NCBI GenBank assembly: GCA_963693285.1
Contig: OY848917.1
Coordinates: 22,884,245-22,948,244 of the forward strand
Direction: 5' to 3'
Length of the DNA: 64,000 bases
Source: Xestospongia muta
Taxonomy: Eukaryota > Porifera > Demospongiae > Haplosclerida > Petrosiidae
The notes below the pieces were generated by a model that searched no databases, was not told the DNA's origin, and was given only the letters and a program-made list of their open reading frames with translations. Numbering within the stretch: position 1 is the stretch's first letter; the number at the start of each line of letters is the position of its first letter. The position numbers were made by a program, and so were the translations under genes. Below, piece by piece: positions 22,678-33,928 of the stretch.

Positions 22678-23324
22678 CTAGAGACTACTCATAGACGTGT
22701 CTTTCCTTATAAATTATGTTTTAACTTCCTCTTAATAACAAGCTTGTCATCAGCTTAGTTTCCTCTAAATAACAAACTTGGCAGCTTGTATAATCATATT
22801 CAAATTTGAGGAGTTTTAAATTTGGTAGAGTATATATAATATGTATATAATGTAGTCTACAATAGTGGTAAACAAGCAGTAGATGAATGTCAGAATTACA
22901 TTGCAAAATCTTCACTCACGTCTATTCTCCAGATGCATCCAAGCTACATCCATTTCCTTCAGTCTATAATGAGCCAATTAAACTAGACCAAAGACTTCTA
23001 TATATATGAAACCTGTTTATTTGATAACAAACAAGGATGTTGCTATCCAGTTTTATTTTGCTGCTTTCATGTACTGAGTTATACATACTATATCAAATAG
23101 AGTCTACTCTATATCCACAGGAACAACTAACATTAACATAATTTTATGAACTGTTATACTACTATGGTAGGTTCAATATTCTTTAACATTATGATAATGG
23201 TTTATGAACAGTTAAAATTGCACAAATAGTAGATATTTGAACACCACAAATAAGAAATAATTGGAATTAAACAACTAAAAGGCAAAAAAATGGATCAACT
23301 ATAACTTAAGATTAAATTCAAAGG
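22678..23324. other. 5' flank of copy D
   Basis: Contains the shared upstream flank with a short local duplication (two copies of a TTCCTCTNAATAACAA segment near 22730 and 22760). The missing first acyltransferase exon is expected here, but none could be fixed. Confidence 0.5.
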
Positions 23325-23730
23325 TTGCAAATGAAGTCAATTTCTTTTAAGTTATCATTAGTTTGCAGTGTTGTACAATTAAGGTAGTACAACTTGTAGC
23401 ATGACTCACATTCATCATTATATTTCTGACCACATTCAGGGCAACTACATACATCATCTATCTTCTCTTTCTCAATCTTCTTCCACTTTATTCTTTTTGC
23501 AATTTGTTTTGTCAGAGTTATTCTTGTTGTTGCTGCTTTTTGATTTAACCTTTATATTAATATTTTCTCTTAGCTTTCTCCTCTTCCTCTATTGGTTTCT
23601 TTAGTTTTCGCTCTTCAAAAAATTGCATGACTTGAAAGATGTTTAGAAGAGATTGAAGAAACCTGACAAGCTTCTTTTGAGACCTTTCTGGTAGCTGTAG
23701 TATATCTCTTTGAAAGCTATTGTTGAGTCC
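23325..23730 (-). pseudogene. Repeated fragment with Glu/Lys-rich coil, copy 3
   Basis: Minus-strand remnant of the same unknown protein segment as at 48 kb, with an NVVRNIMMNVSHA-like degraded tail and stops. It lies directly before a transporter pseudogene, as do copies 1 and 4. Confidence 0.4.
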
Positions 23731-23884
23731 AATATAATTAATCTATTGTTGTCTGTGAGATCTGACAAAGGTAAATTAGTACTTTTATTTGAATTTTTTT
23801 TCTGTATGTAATATAAAATGGCTTTATCTAGATCATAGAACAGCCATTATAAATTGTGTATAAATGTACATCTCTAATTGTTTT

Positions 23885-24758
23885 TTGAAGATGTGGCAGA
23901 TCATAGCCTTTGTGGCAAGGGACTGTTCTTTTGTTTGAATCTTTCCATTTGTAGGCTTATTGATTTGTTGTGGTAGTAACTTGTGCTCGTATATGCTCAG
24001 ATATAAAATGATAATTACTAGTGGTGTGTACTTTTCTTTTACTTCTTGGATAACTATTGGTATAGCAGCTATTGTCAATGTATATTTAAACATTGATGCA
24101 AAATGATTGCTAAAGTACTCAACTATGCTAGAAAGAACAAATATTCCAGGAATCGTAGTGCCTTAACATATTGGGAGAACAACTACTCTTCACGACTTGA
24201 CTTGGGTAAGGAAAAATATGTTGGACCCTTCTCAGAGAAACAAGTACAAAATGTGAAGACAGCACTACAATTGATACCTCTCTTTGTTTCACTATTAGGT
24301 GTCATGTGTGCTGAGGAAGTTTGGTTAATTAATTTCCACTCTTCATGTAACAAGTCACACCTTCTTTTTGCTATATATTAAATGATACTTTATACAATGG
24401 TGTTATCTTACTTCAAATCATTTTCTACCTTTTAATGTTATATAAACATCTTGTAATGTATATTCCAAATATGCTTAAGAGGATTGGTCTGGGACTTATT
24501 TTTGCTTTATCAGCTCCACTATATTATGTCATCTTGTTTTCCTGTAAAAAGTTTCTTCATTTGAATACAACTTCATACAAAGCAATCATTTCTGAAATTT
24601 TATTTGGAATTTCATTTGCTTTAATTCTTCCTACATCATTGGAGTTCACAATAGCTCAGTCTCCACATGAAATGAGAGGGTTCATGGTTGGGATGTGGTT
24701 TGTAGCATTTGCAATTGGATTAGATTTTACATTTTCTTTTAAAATAGATATTAAGTAA
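23885..24758 (+). pseudogene. POT/SLC15-like transporter pseudogene
   Basis: 23885-24100 holds degraded N-terminal pieces (FPFVGLL..., RYKMIIT, SFTSWITIG). From 24103 the frame reads MIAKVLNYARKNKYSRNRSA, then a GPFSEKQVQNVKT motif, with a break near 24380, and resumes at 24435 to AQSPHEMRGFMVG. After AFAIGL the sequence departs and ends in DFTFSFKIDIK and a stop instead of the last two membrane segments. The same departure occurs in the minus-strand copy at 35123. Confidence 0.8.
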
Positions 24759-24759
24759 A

Positions 24760-25990
24760 AGTCTGACCACACCCACACTATTGTTCATGCATGCATAGTG
24801 ATATGTAAAGACCTTTCTAACAATATGCTTGTATTTATTCTTTATTGTAGGACTTGTCAAATGAAAGTACAAAACTAATTTCATTTCCTGATCATGAAAT
24901 AATGTTATCTATTTTTGATAATACTTTAGAACATTTTCACTATTTGGATTATGTTGTTAATTTATCAACTTTGGAATCATAGTGGGATTATTGCTATAAC
25001 TGCTGCTATGGCAGCTGCAGCCAGAGTGAAAACTGGAGCTGTCCTTTGCTGAAGTAGATACTTTCAATGATTCTGGTGAGAATTCAAAGGCTATCCAGAA
25101 AGTTTTTGACACTCAGTTAACATGCCATTACCTGTCTGAACTTCCCAAAGAAATAATTAATTCAATGAAAAAAGCTCTTCCCATTTGTGGTGTAATGAAT
25201 CAAAAGAGTTTCTGGCAAAGATAAAAGACAAAAGCCATATTGTCTTTTTAAAGATACCAGATATGTTTTAATAACTACCAGAGTCTTGGTCTCTTAATAT
25301 ACAAGTATTCTTGCTAATTGTCTCTGATGGTGATTGTGTTTGGTCTATTGTAACTTGTCTACATTACATGTGTGTCTTTGACTATGTCAAGGTACAGCCC
25401 TACAAATATTTATATGTTACCAGTTAATATTATTCATATTCAATTAAGTCTACCATTATTGGCTCTATTAAGTCTACCATTATTGGCTCTATTACACCTT
25501 GAAAACTCTACATGACATTAACAAAGAGGATTGTTGTCATTTCTTGATATAATAATTGATTTAGAAATGACAGGTTTACTAATAAATTGAAGGCTGATCC
25601 AGACAAGTTGGTAGACAATTAGTACAGGTGTAACTTCTTTTATCTTAGCAAAGAATTGTTGCTGATGTATTGAAACTCTTTTTTTCTATCACTGTTTTTT
25701 TCCAAGTTATCAAAACAATATATAGTAATTAATGTTAGTATGCACTAAAAGTGTTACTACAAATCCTACAGAAGTGTCAAGGGATTAGAAAAATATTGCT
25801 ATTTGGTATTAAATGTTTTGTACCACCATTCTTACATTTCATGAATGTTTTGGGACATAACTAAGATTTAACTAAACATGTATATAGCACATAATCAGTA
25901 TTTGAAGTAGTTTAACAATTTAGTCTATACAGTTATTAATTAGTATAAGTCTGACTGGCACTTGTGTTACCACAAAAACACCAATCTGTA
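24760..25990. repeat. Transporter 3' flank, inverted relative to 33929-35120
   Basis: Blocks here are reverse complements of blocks at 34320-35120 and, further right, of the 3' flank of the intact transporter. Parts also recur in inverse at 53370-53850. A coding-like stretch on the plus strand (EVDTFNDSGENSKAIQ, SELPKEIINSMKKALP, about 25050-25180) has stops around it, and its family is unknown. Confidence 0.6.
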
Positions 25991-25993
25991 GAA

Positions 25994-26125
25994 TCATGTT
26001 ATTTCTTTCCTCTACTTTACTTCCTGTTTTATATATTTCTATAATGTTCCTCTGCTATCATATGTATGTTGACTTCATTTTCTCTTACATGTAACTTGTA
26101 ACGTTTAGCTAGTATTAGTGTTATT
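25994..26125 (-). pseudogene. POT/SLC15-like transporter C-terminal tail
   Basis: The minus strand reads the last ~45 codons of the transporter (AKRY..., RENEVNIHMIAEEH, and the stop at 25994-25996) with a shift or loss in places. It faces the pseudogene at 23885-24758 tail to tail. Confidence 0.65.
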
Positions 26126-26698
26126 CTAGCTTTTTATGTACTAGAACTAAAATAGCAATTAGTACTGCACTTTTCCTTTTTGTTAGTATACTAAAACTAA
26201 ACCTTTTACAGCTTCGTGACTTCTCAAATTTCTCCACCAGTCTCATGCACAACAGAAGTAAAAACTGAAAGCAAAACCATCACACAAGTTTAAAAGTTTT
26301 AAATTTCACATTTTCTTTAAAATAGATGTTAAGGATTAGTAGTCAATGAGTCAATGAACTTACCAAATTCATCATTAACTATTGGTAATAGTCTTTTCTA
26401 AATGAGGCTTAACTAGAAACACTGCTAAGTCAGAGACAGTCAAAATATTTGATGAAGTTATTTGCCATGTGTTGGTTTGGTAAATATAATAGGATATATT
26501 ATAACAACATATGAAATGTGGTAGGTATTACAACATCAATATTCTAGTTATGTCATGGTTTTAGAATATACTACTAATAAAGCAGGACTTGTTGATGTTG
26601 ATACAACAACTGTTTGGAGAGGTATGGAACTTTTGCCACTCAGGAATAAAATTTTCTCTGGCTGGTATAATTGTGTTGGTATTTGACAACTCAAGTTT
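26126..26698. other. Intergenic stretch, nothing recognised
   Basis: AT-rich. The part around 26290-26340 repeats the TTTTACATTTTCTTTT segment that ends the 24.7 kb transporter copy. Confidence 0.4.
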
Positions 26699-27189
26699 GA
26701 TTTTGGTAGTTTACTCCATCACAGAGGGTCCCCCCTTGGGTTTGGCAGTCTTTTCTGTTTCAAAGGGTCCCCCCTTAGGTTTGGCAGCCATTTCCATCAC
26801 AAAGGGTCCCCTCTTGGGTTTGGCAGTCATTTCCGTCACAAAGGGTCCCTCTTTGGTTTTGGCAGTCGTTTCCGTCACAAAGGGTCCCCCCTTGGTTTTG
26901 GCAGTCATTTCCGTCACAAAGGGTCCCCCCTTGGGTTTGACTGTTGTTTCTGTCAGAAAGGGTCCTCCTTGGGTTTGGCAATCGTTTCCGTCACAAAGGG
27001 TCCCCCTTTGGGTTTGGCCATCATTTCCATCACAAAGGGTCCCTCCTTGAGTTTGGCAGTTGTTTCCGTCACATAAGGTTGTCCCTTGGGTTAAGCAGTT
27101 ATTTCCATCACAAAGGGTCCACCCTCGGGTTTGGTAGTCTACTCCATCACAAAGGGTCCCTCCTTGGATTTGGCAGTACTCAGCTGTTA
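26699..27189 (+). repeat. 39-bp minisatellite
   Basis: About twelve imperfect 39-bp units with CACAAAGGGTCCCCC and TTGGGTTTGGCAGT. Since 39 is a multiple of three, several frames stay open. The plus frame to 27050 reads a 13-residue unit VTKGPPLGLAVIS; the minus strand reads a Pro/Lys/Thr-rich unit. GC content is much higher than its surroundings. Coding use is not supported by any flanking gene structure. Confidence 0.85.
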
Positions 27190-28254
27190 CCTCTCAGCTC
27201 TGGTCAGTTGTGGTGGCTAGCATGGAGGCATTTGAATATGGAGTTTTGATTTTAGTAGTATGGAGTTTGAATTAGTAGTCTTTATTTTAGCAGCTGTCTA
27301 TTCTGATAAGATATATTAGAGGAATTGATGCTTCTGCCTTAGTACAAGTGAGAGCTGGCTTTCTTTCCCTGTAAAGAGACAGTCAATAAAAAACAAAGTA
27401 AAATAAGACAATATCATGACAGGTACATCAAAACTAAAGAATTTCCAGTTGGTTAAGAAGTGATAGTAAAAAAATTTTAGACAATAGAAAAAATGGATCC
27501 CAGGAAAAATAACTACAAAGACATGCCTCCACTCACACAAAGTAGCAGTGGAAGATAACAAAATCTCAAAATGACATGTTGATCACTTGCAAAGATTAAA
27601 CCCACTAACTCAAATCCATGATGATCAAGTACTAGACACAGTACCAACTGAAGAGAACGAGGCAAAAATTTTGAAAAACCATACCAATGGAATTAGACAA
27701 GACTGAGCTTGAACAAATTGAAAATACAATTCACAGTGAAAATTTACACTTTACAACATTTGGAAAATGGATGATTTACATTAGTTGTAGTATTTATACT
27801 AGTTAAGAATTACCAATTAATGTACTAGTGTTATTTCTTTAATGGTAATTTACCACTCTTTACTAGAATCAATGGTAGAAAATTAAGTTAACGTTAATGA
27901 GATTCATAAGCGTACATAGCGCGCCCCACAAGAGCCTAAAGACAAAATCGTAAGTACATATATAATAAGGTGTTTAATTAACTCAATATTCAAACATTTC
28001 GTATAAAACCTTGGTATATGAAAAGCTCTCACCTTGTTTATAATGTATACGAAGTTTGCAATAATTTTGTTTTCTCAATGCTTCATAATGATAATTTTAC
28101 TGTGCACAACTTAATTGAAGCATATTTTGGTCACATGACCATGTCAATGATGTATGTAGCACGTTTATATTCAAGTGTCCTATTCGACTTGCACAGGTAT
28201 GTTATGTGATGTCAATGTAAATTGTTAACTTAAATAAGATATTTGTCCTTTGAA
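27190..28254. other. Intergenic stretch with a repeated segment
   Basis: 27975-28160 recurs at 29185-29360 (around GAAGTTTGCAATAATTTT and TCAATGCTTCATAATGATAA). No gene was recognised. Confidence 0.5.
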
Positions 28255-28369
28255 CGTTTGAGTTGGTAAAAATACCAATTAGACATCGGTCACATGTTGT
28301 AGCACGGTGATAGGCAACATATGACCAACGTCTAATTAATATTATTGCCAACTCAAACGTTAATAGGAC
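28255..28369. mobile_element. Foldback (MITE-like) element
   Basis: Two ~50-bp arms form an imperfect inverted repeat (GAACGTTTGAGTTGG... against CCAACTCAAACGTT, and AATTAGAC...GTCTAATT) around a short loop. No coding capacity. Confidence 0.6.
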
Positions 28370-28454
28370 ATTTTCTTTAAGTCAAGAATTTAAATTGAAA
28401 TCACATCACATACCTGTGCAATATTACAAGAAAATAAGTTAAATAGGACACTTG

Positions 28455-28610
28455 TATGGAAGCCGCAGACAGACATTCCAATTCCTATTTCCTATGCCTT
28501 CCATGTACCTTCGCATTTTTAATTGGAATATAAGATGGCTTAAATTGGAATATAAGGTTCACGGAAGAAATTGGAAATAGGAATAGGAATGTCTGTCTGA
28601 GGCTTCCGTA
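28455..28610. mobile_element. Foldback element with GGAAGCC ends, copy 1
   Basis: Ends TATGGAAGCCGCAGACAGAC and GTCTGTCTGAGGCTTCCGTA are inverted repeats of about 38 bp (..ATTCC, CCTATTTCC). Further ends of the same family lie at 28910, 29003, 29392, 29770 and 29860, so this is a cluster of nested or tandem copies. Confidence 0.65.
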
Positions 28611-29860
28611 CTTTTGTAAGTTGATGAGTTCAATTTCTTATTCCTAATTCCATTTTTGGCACATGCGCTATTTCTAGGCTTTTCTTGTTATTTAATAAAA
28701 CACAGAGCATGAGTACCACAAGCTGTCTCTTAGAATTGAGCATCAGTGAGATGTTTCCAGTTTGGTTGGGTTTCTGATTTTGGTTGTATATTGGAATTTG
28801 TACCCATCAACCACATCTTTAATTGGAATATAACATGCGCTTAATTGGAATATAAAGTGTGCAAAACAAATTGGAAACAGGAATAGGAATGTTCGCCTGA
28901 GGCTTCCGTATCAACTAGGTTGTTAATTGGAATTTTTTAATATGGGGAGGTGCATGGAAGGTATAGGAAATAGGAATTGGAATGTCCGCATGCGGCTTTC
29001 GTATACAATACACTAGGCCTCGTCACTTTTAAAGGGAGACTACCAGCTGTATCCTAGTCCGCCTTTCGGATATTCTTATGAGTATGCTGGTAACCATCTC
29101 AGAGGTCATGATGGATTGCAGACACTGGCCCACAACACAACCTACCAAGCTTGTTTTGGTTTCTTTATATTACAGGGTGTCCAACCATAACTCAACATAC
29201 AAACATTTCGTCTAAATTTTTGGTATATGAAAAGCCTTCACCTTGTTTATAATGCATGCGAAGTTTGCAATAATTTTTTTTCTCAATGCTTCATAATGAT
29301 AATTTTACTGTGCATGACTCAATTAAGGCATATTTGGTCACGTGATCAATGACGTGTGGCATACAGTATGCAGCACTTTTATACTTAAGTGTACGGAAGC
29401 CTCAGACGGACATTCCTATTCCTATTTCCAATTTCTTCCGTGAACCTTATATTCCAATTAAATGCACCTTATATTCCAATTAAAAATGCAGTTGAATGGT
29501 TCCAATTTCAATATACAACCAAAATCAGGAACCCAACCAAACTGGAAACATCTTGCTGACAATTGATTCTAAGAGACAGCTCATGGCACTCACGCTCCAC
29601 ATGTTATTTAGTAACAAGAAAAGACTAGAAATGGCGCACGTGCCAAAAATAGAATTAGGAATTAGAAATTGAACTCATCAACTGGATTGTTAATTGGAAT
29701 TTTTTAATACGCGAAGGTACGTGGAAGGCATAGGAAATAGGAATTGGAATGTCCGTCTGCGGCCTCCGTAACTGGGTCCTTAATTGGAATTTTTTACTAC
29801 GCGAAGGTGCGTGGAAGATATAGAAAATAGGAATTGGAATGTCCATCTGAGGCTTCTGTA
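28611..29860. repeat. Cluster of GGAAGCC foldback elements
   Basis: Contains several further ends of the foldback family and internal TTAATTGGAATATAA motifs in both orientations. The segment at 29030-29170 between copies is less AT-rich and reads as open plus-strand protein (GDYQLYPSPPFGYSYEYAGN), of unknown origin. The minus-strand open stretch at 29655-29912 is repeat-derived. Confidence 0.55.
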
Positions 29861-30867
29861 GTTTTTTAAAGATGAGGCCAAGAACTGCCATTAGTTGGAG
29901 AAGGTTATCCAAATTTTTAACCCTTTTCTTTAATTTTTATTGCATTCTCTCATGTGAGCAGAAGTTACATGTTGTGGATTGATAGTGTCTAGGTAAGAAT
30001 TTTTATTTGTTGTGACATAAAAAAGACACAATGATAATTTACATTAGTAATATGAAACTAACACAATAAAACAAATATTTTGACACAAGCAGACAACATT
30101 ACTATTTAATGTCATGCTCAGTATTAGAGAATTGACAAATGTAGTTATCAGCTATTGCATTGAATTTGCTTTTATGAATTGTACATGTAAAGTACATCCA
30201 TAATAAACAGGAATCATACTGTATCCTTTCAACAGTTTATATAGAACAGCCTCCACAAACTTCTGCATTTTTGCAGTGTTTTCTTAGCTATATTAATTTG
30301 CAATTGAGTTGGTTTTGACATAGTTGCTGTAGTTGTTGTTCTTTTCTGCTTAGTTAACAAAAAACTTTCATTGGTCTCACGATTTTCATTTGATGAGACT
30401 TTTAATTTTAACCTTTTAATTCATAAAGACTTTTTAGATAGATATTGTGTGCTAGTTTTAATGACTGTGATTGCTGCTTGAAGTTGCTTGTGAAGGGACA
30501 GTGTCTTGATTTTTGGTAATTTGTTAATACTTTTGCCGTTATGATGTCCATATACACTTGGATGACTTGAAATGACTTTCTTCATACTAACCATATAGTA
30601 TACACATAGTATACATTCTTAACATGTGTGTTTGCTTGCAGGAATTCTAAAAAATAGAGTGATTCATCAGACACTGAAGGACACTACTAGTATAGCAATT
30701 GCTAGCTGGAATGATGGTACCAGGAGGCTGTAATACTATGTAAAGCAGCATGGCTATAATTTTATTCCCATAAATACAGATGTATAGTTTGCGCATGCGT
30801 GGAGCAGTATTGAACAAAAGAGTTAAAAATTGAAGGCTAAATTCTCCGACTAATTGCACTACAATCA
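29861..30867. other. Intergenic stretch, nothing recognised
   Basis: AT-rich with no open frame of note on either strand beyond a 73-codon minus-strand stretch that shows no family features. Confidence 0.45.
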
Positions 30868-31270
30868 TAGCCTTCGTGGCAACGGACTGATCTTTTGTTG
30901 GAATCTTTCCATTTGTAGGCTTACTGATTTGTGGTGGTAGTAACTTGTACTAATATATACTCAGATATAAAATGATAATTACTAGTGGTGTGTACTTTTC
31001 TTTTACTTCTTGAATGACTATTGGTATAGCAGTTATTGTCAATGTATATTTAAACATTGATGCATTATATTGGTCAGCTTTGGGTCTTGCATACTTTCTA
31101 CAGGTAATTGGGTACAGTAGTTTTTGCTCCAATAGTGGCTAGATACTACACCTCACATTATTAATCCTGTCAAAATGATTGCTAAAGTACTCAACTATGC
31201 TTGAGAGAACAAATATCCCAGGAATCATAGTGCCTTGGCATATTGAGAGAAGGACTTACCTTCACAACTA
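30868..31270 (+). pseudogene. POT/SLC15-like transporter fragment
   Basis: Pieces of the N-terminal half (RYKMIIT, SFTS, IDALYWSALGLAYFLQVIGY) are joined directly to WLDTTPHIINPVKMIAK and the LNYA...NKYPRNHSALAY region, with stops. About 70 codons between them are deleted. It then runs into non-LTR reverse transcriptase sequence at about 31285. Confidence 0.7.
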
Positions 31271-31284
31271 GACTTAAGTAAGGA

Positions 31285-31830
31285 TTTGATCACTACAGTT
31301 ATGTGCTGGCCACCATACAGTCTGTGAGGCTGCTATCCATGTGATGAAGAAAATATATGTAGACTTGGAGAATAAAGATATATGTATTATACTCATTAAT
31401 GCTTTATATAATCTTACATCTCTAATGAATATCAGATATCTTTGTTCCCCACTATCAAAATTTCTGATTAATTAATACTTATTATAAAGAGAGAGTTAGT
31501 TATCATTGGAGAAAGTATATTGTCCTGGAAGAGACAACTCAAGGAGATCCCCTAGCAATGGCAATATATACCATTGGTATATAGTCATGATTCATTGACT
31601 CAATTTATTTGGTTTAACAAATCAAGTGTGGTATGCTAATGATGCTTTAGAAGGTGGTACTCTTACTCAAACACAAGTGTTAGGATCTTCTATACTAAAA
31701 TTGACCCAGAATATGATTATGTTAATGCTGCCAATTTTCATTAATCTATAAGGAGCTATGATGCAATTAAAAATGTCATGACATCTTCAAAGAAACAAAT
31801 GGTTTTAGCACATCTTAAAGACACAGATAT
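31285..31830 (+). pseudogene. Non-LTR retrotransposon reverse transcriptase fragment, copy 1
   Basis: Decayed RT: CEAAIHVMKKIYVDLENKD (31320 on), then TTQGDPLAMAIYTIGI (31520s), then QVWYANDALEGG, where YAND corresponds to the YADD catalytic box. In-frame stops separate the blocks. The motif order matches RTs of non-LTR elements that are common in invertebrates. Confidence 0.65.
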
Positions 31831-32416
31831 TTAGGAGCTGCAATAGGATAAGCATAATTTGTCAAAGTGTAGAGAAAGTAAAGAAATGGGTTAAAAGGTA
31901 GAAATTTTTATGCTTCAAGTTAACCACAATTAAACATTGCTCCAGTGACAGACCACACCCACACCCTTTATGGCATCAATACACATACAAACGTTACCAC
32001 TATGATAACCTTCTGCCACATTTTGGTATACTATAAAGCTAAACTGATGTTATAAGTTTGTGAAGCATACAAATATTTGACATGATTTGTGAACTCGAAA
32101 CTGACCAATCAGATTGTTCCTACTCTGAATACATGGATACAGTACATACACACATACATACATACATAATTATACAAACAACGTATGCTCTATAATAATA
32201 GAATTCAATACTGGAAAACAATACTGTAATTCCCAATGTTTACTATTATATTCATCTTGCTTTTATAATTATCTATTGATCAATAGTCAAAGTGAAATTA
32301 CACACTGGCTAAAACAAACTGCTTTATATACTTTATATAGCCAAACTTTATAAACCTAAGTTTGTGAATCATACATATACTTTGCCAGTTTTATCTAAAA
32401 TTAATCACCATTGAAG
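31831..32416. other. Upstream region of the intact transporter
   Basis: AT-rich, with a short CATA microsatellite near 32143-32167. No promoter element can be assigned with confidence. Confidence 0.4.
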
Positions 32417-33928
32417 ATGTGTTGTTCTAAGAAAAAGACTACTACCCAATGTGTAAGTTCTCAGTCAGTAATACTCATAATCCTCTGGGATGCTTTGATG
32501 TACCTTCACATAAACTTAATAAGACATTTTGCTGCAACAAGCTACTATGACAGTCAAGTCAAAACTTATAGTTATGTTGGTGATGTTGGATATTGTTTAT
32601 TTTTTTTCTTATTTCCCGTCTTTGGTCTACTTGCTGATGTAAAGACAGGCAGATATAAAATGATAATTACTGGTGTGTACTTCTCTTTTGCTTCTTGGGT
32701 AACTTTTGGCATAGCAGTTATTGTCAATAAAAATTTAAACATTGATGCATTATATTGGTCAATTTTGGGTCTTGGATACTTTCTACAAGTAATTGGGTAC
32801 TGTAGTATTCGCTCCAATATTGTACAATTTAACATTGATCAGTTAATAGGAGCTTCTGCTGATAAACTGAGTGCTGTTATTTATTGGCATTCTGTGACAA
32901 TACCAATAGTGTTTGTAATCCTGGAAGTTGTTAAATGTTTGCTGAAAGAATTTTATATCTTCTCATATGTATTGTCAGGTGTATCTGTATCTACAGTCAT
33001 TGTCAGTAACTTTCTCTTCAAACATTGGCTAGATACTACACCTCACATTATTAATCCTGTGAAATTGATTGCTAAAGTACTCAACTATGCTAGAAAGAAC
33101 AAATATCCCAGGAATCGTAGTGCCTTGACATATTGGGAAGAGAATTATCCTACACGACTGGACTTAGGTAAGGAAAAATATGGTGGACCCTTCTCAGAGG
33201 AACAAGTAGAAAATGTGAAGACAGTACTACGATTGATACCAATCTTTGTTTCACTAGTAGGTCTCATGTGTGCTGAAGAAGTCAGGCTTTTTAATTTCCA
33301 CTCTTCAAACGACAAGTCGCACCTTCTTTCTAGCTATATATTAAGTGATGCTTTAGACAATAGTGTTGCCTTACTTCTAATCCTTTTCTACCTTCTGATG
33401 TTGAATCGATGTCTTGTAAAGTATATACCCAGTATGCTTAAGAGAATTGGTCTGGGACTTGTTTCTGCTTTATCAGCTCAACTATATTATGTCATCTTGT
33501 TTTTTTGTAAACAGTTTCTTCATTTGAATACAACTTCATACAAAGCAATCATTGTTCCTGAAATTTTATATGGAATTTCATTTGGTTTAATTCTTCCTAC
33601 ATCATTGGAGTTCACAATAGCTCAGTCTCCACATGAAATGAGAGGGTTGATGGTTGGGATGTGGTTTGCAGCATTTGCATTTGGATTAGCAGTTAATATT
33701 AATGGCAGGTTTCCATTTAAATGTGAAAATGATATAATCTGTCAAAATCTTTTTTATTATGTTTACAAGAGTGTGATTATTGTCATCATACTAGTTGTGT
33801 TTGTGATACTAGCTAAACGTTACAAGTTACGTGTAAGAGAAAATGAAGTCAACATACATATGATAGCAGAGGAACATTATGTGAAATATATAGAACAGGA
33901 AGTAGAGTACAGGAAAGAAATAACATGA
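32417..33928 (+). CDS. POT/SLC15-like proton-coupled transporter, intact
   Basis: Single exon of 503 codons from ATG 32417 (MCCSKKKTTT) to TGA 33926-33928. A longer reading from TTG at 32411 is unlikely. About 12 hydrophobic segments indicate an MFS carrier. POT/PTR signatures: GLLADVKTGRYKMI at residues 70-83 (TM2-3 loop), SALTYWEENYPTRLDLGKEK with GGPFSEEQVENVKT at 235-269 (cytoplasmic linker before TM7), and LEFTIAQSPHEMRG at 397-410 (TM10, with the conserved Glu). The TM1 ExxER motif of classical peptide transporters is not seen, and at 503 residues it is short for the family. The substrate (peptides, nitrate or other) cannot be told. The charged C-terminal tail (ENEVNIHMIAEEHYVKY...) is probably cytoplasmic. 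It is the only unbroken copy among at least nine in the window. Confidence 0.85.
   Translation: MCCSKKKTTTQCVSSQSVILIILWDALMYLHINLIRHFAATSYYDSQVKTYSYVGDVGYCLFFFLFPVFGLLADVKTGRYKMIITGVYFSFASWVTFGIAVIVNKNLNIDALYWSILGLGYFLQVIGYCSIRSNIVQFNIDQLIGASADKLSAVIYWHSVTIPIVFVILEVVKCLLKEFYIFSYVLSGVSVSTVIVSNFLFKHWLDTTPHIINPVKLIAKVLNYARKNKYPRNRSALTYWEENYPTRLDLGKEKYGGPFSEEQVENVKTVLRLIPIFVSLVGLMCAEEVRLFNFHSSNDKSHLLSSYILSDALDNSVALLLILFYLLMLNRCLVKYIPSMLKRIGLGLVSALSAQLYYVILFFCKQFLHLNTTSYKAIIVPEILYGISFGLILPTSLEFTIAQSPHEMRGLMVGMWFAAFAFGLAVNINGRFPFKCENDIICQNLFYYVYKSVIIVIILVVFVILAKRYKLRVRENEVNIHMIAEEHYVKYIEQEVEYRKEIT

Noticed and set aside
26699..27189. CRISPR-like array
   Set aside because: Units are contiguous 39-bp repeats without unique spacers, in a eukaryotic context.
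32411..32416. Start of the transporter at TTG 32411
   Set aside because: The next codons include ATG at 32417. A TTG start is unlikely in an animal gene.
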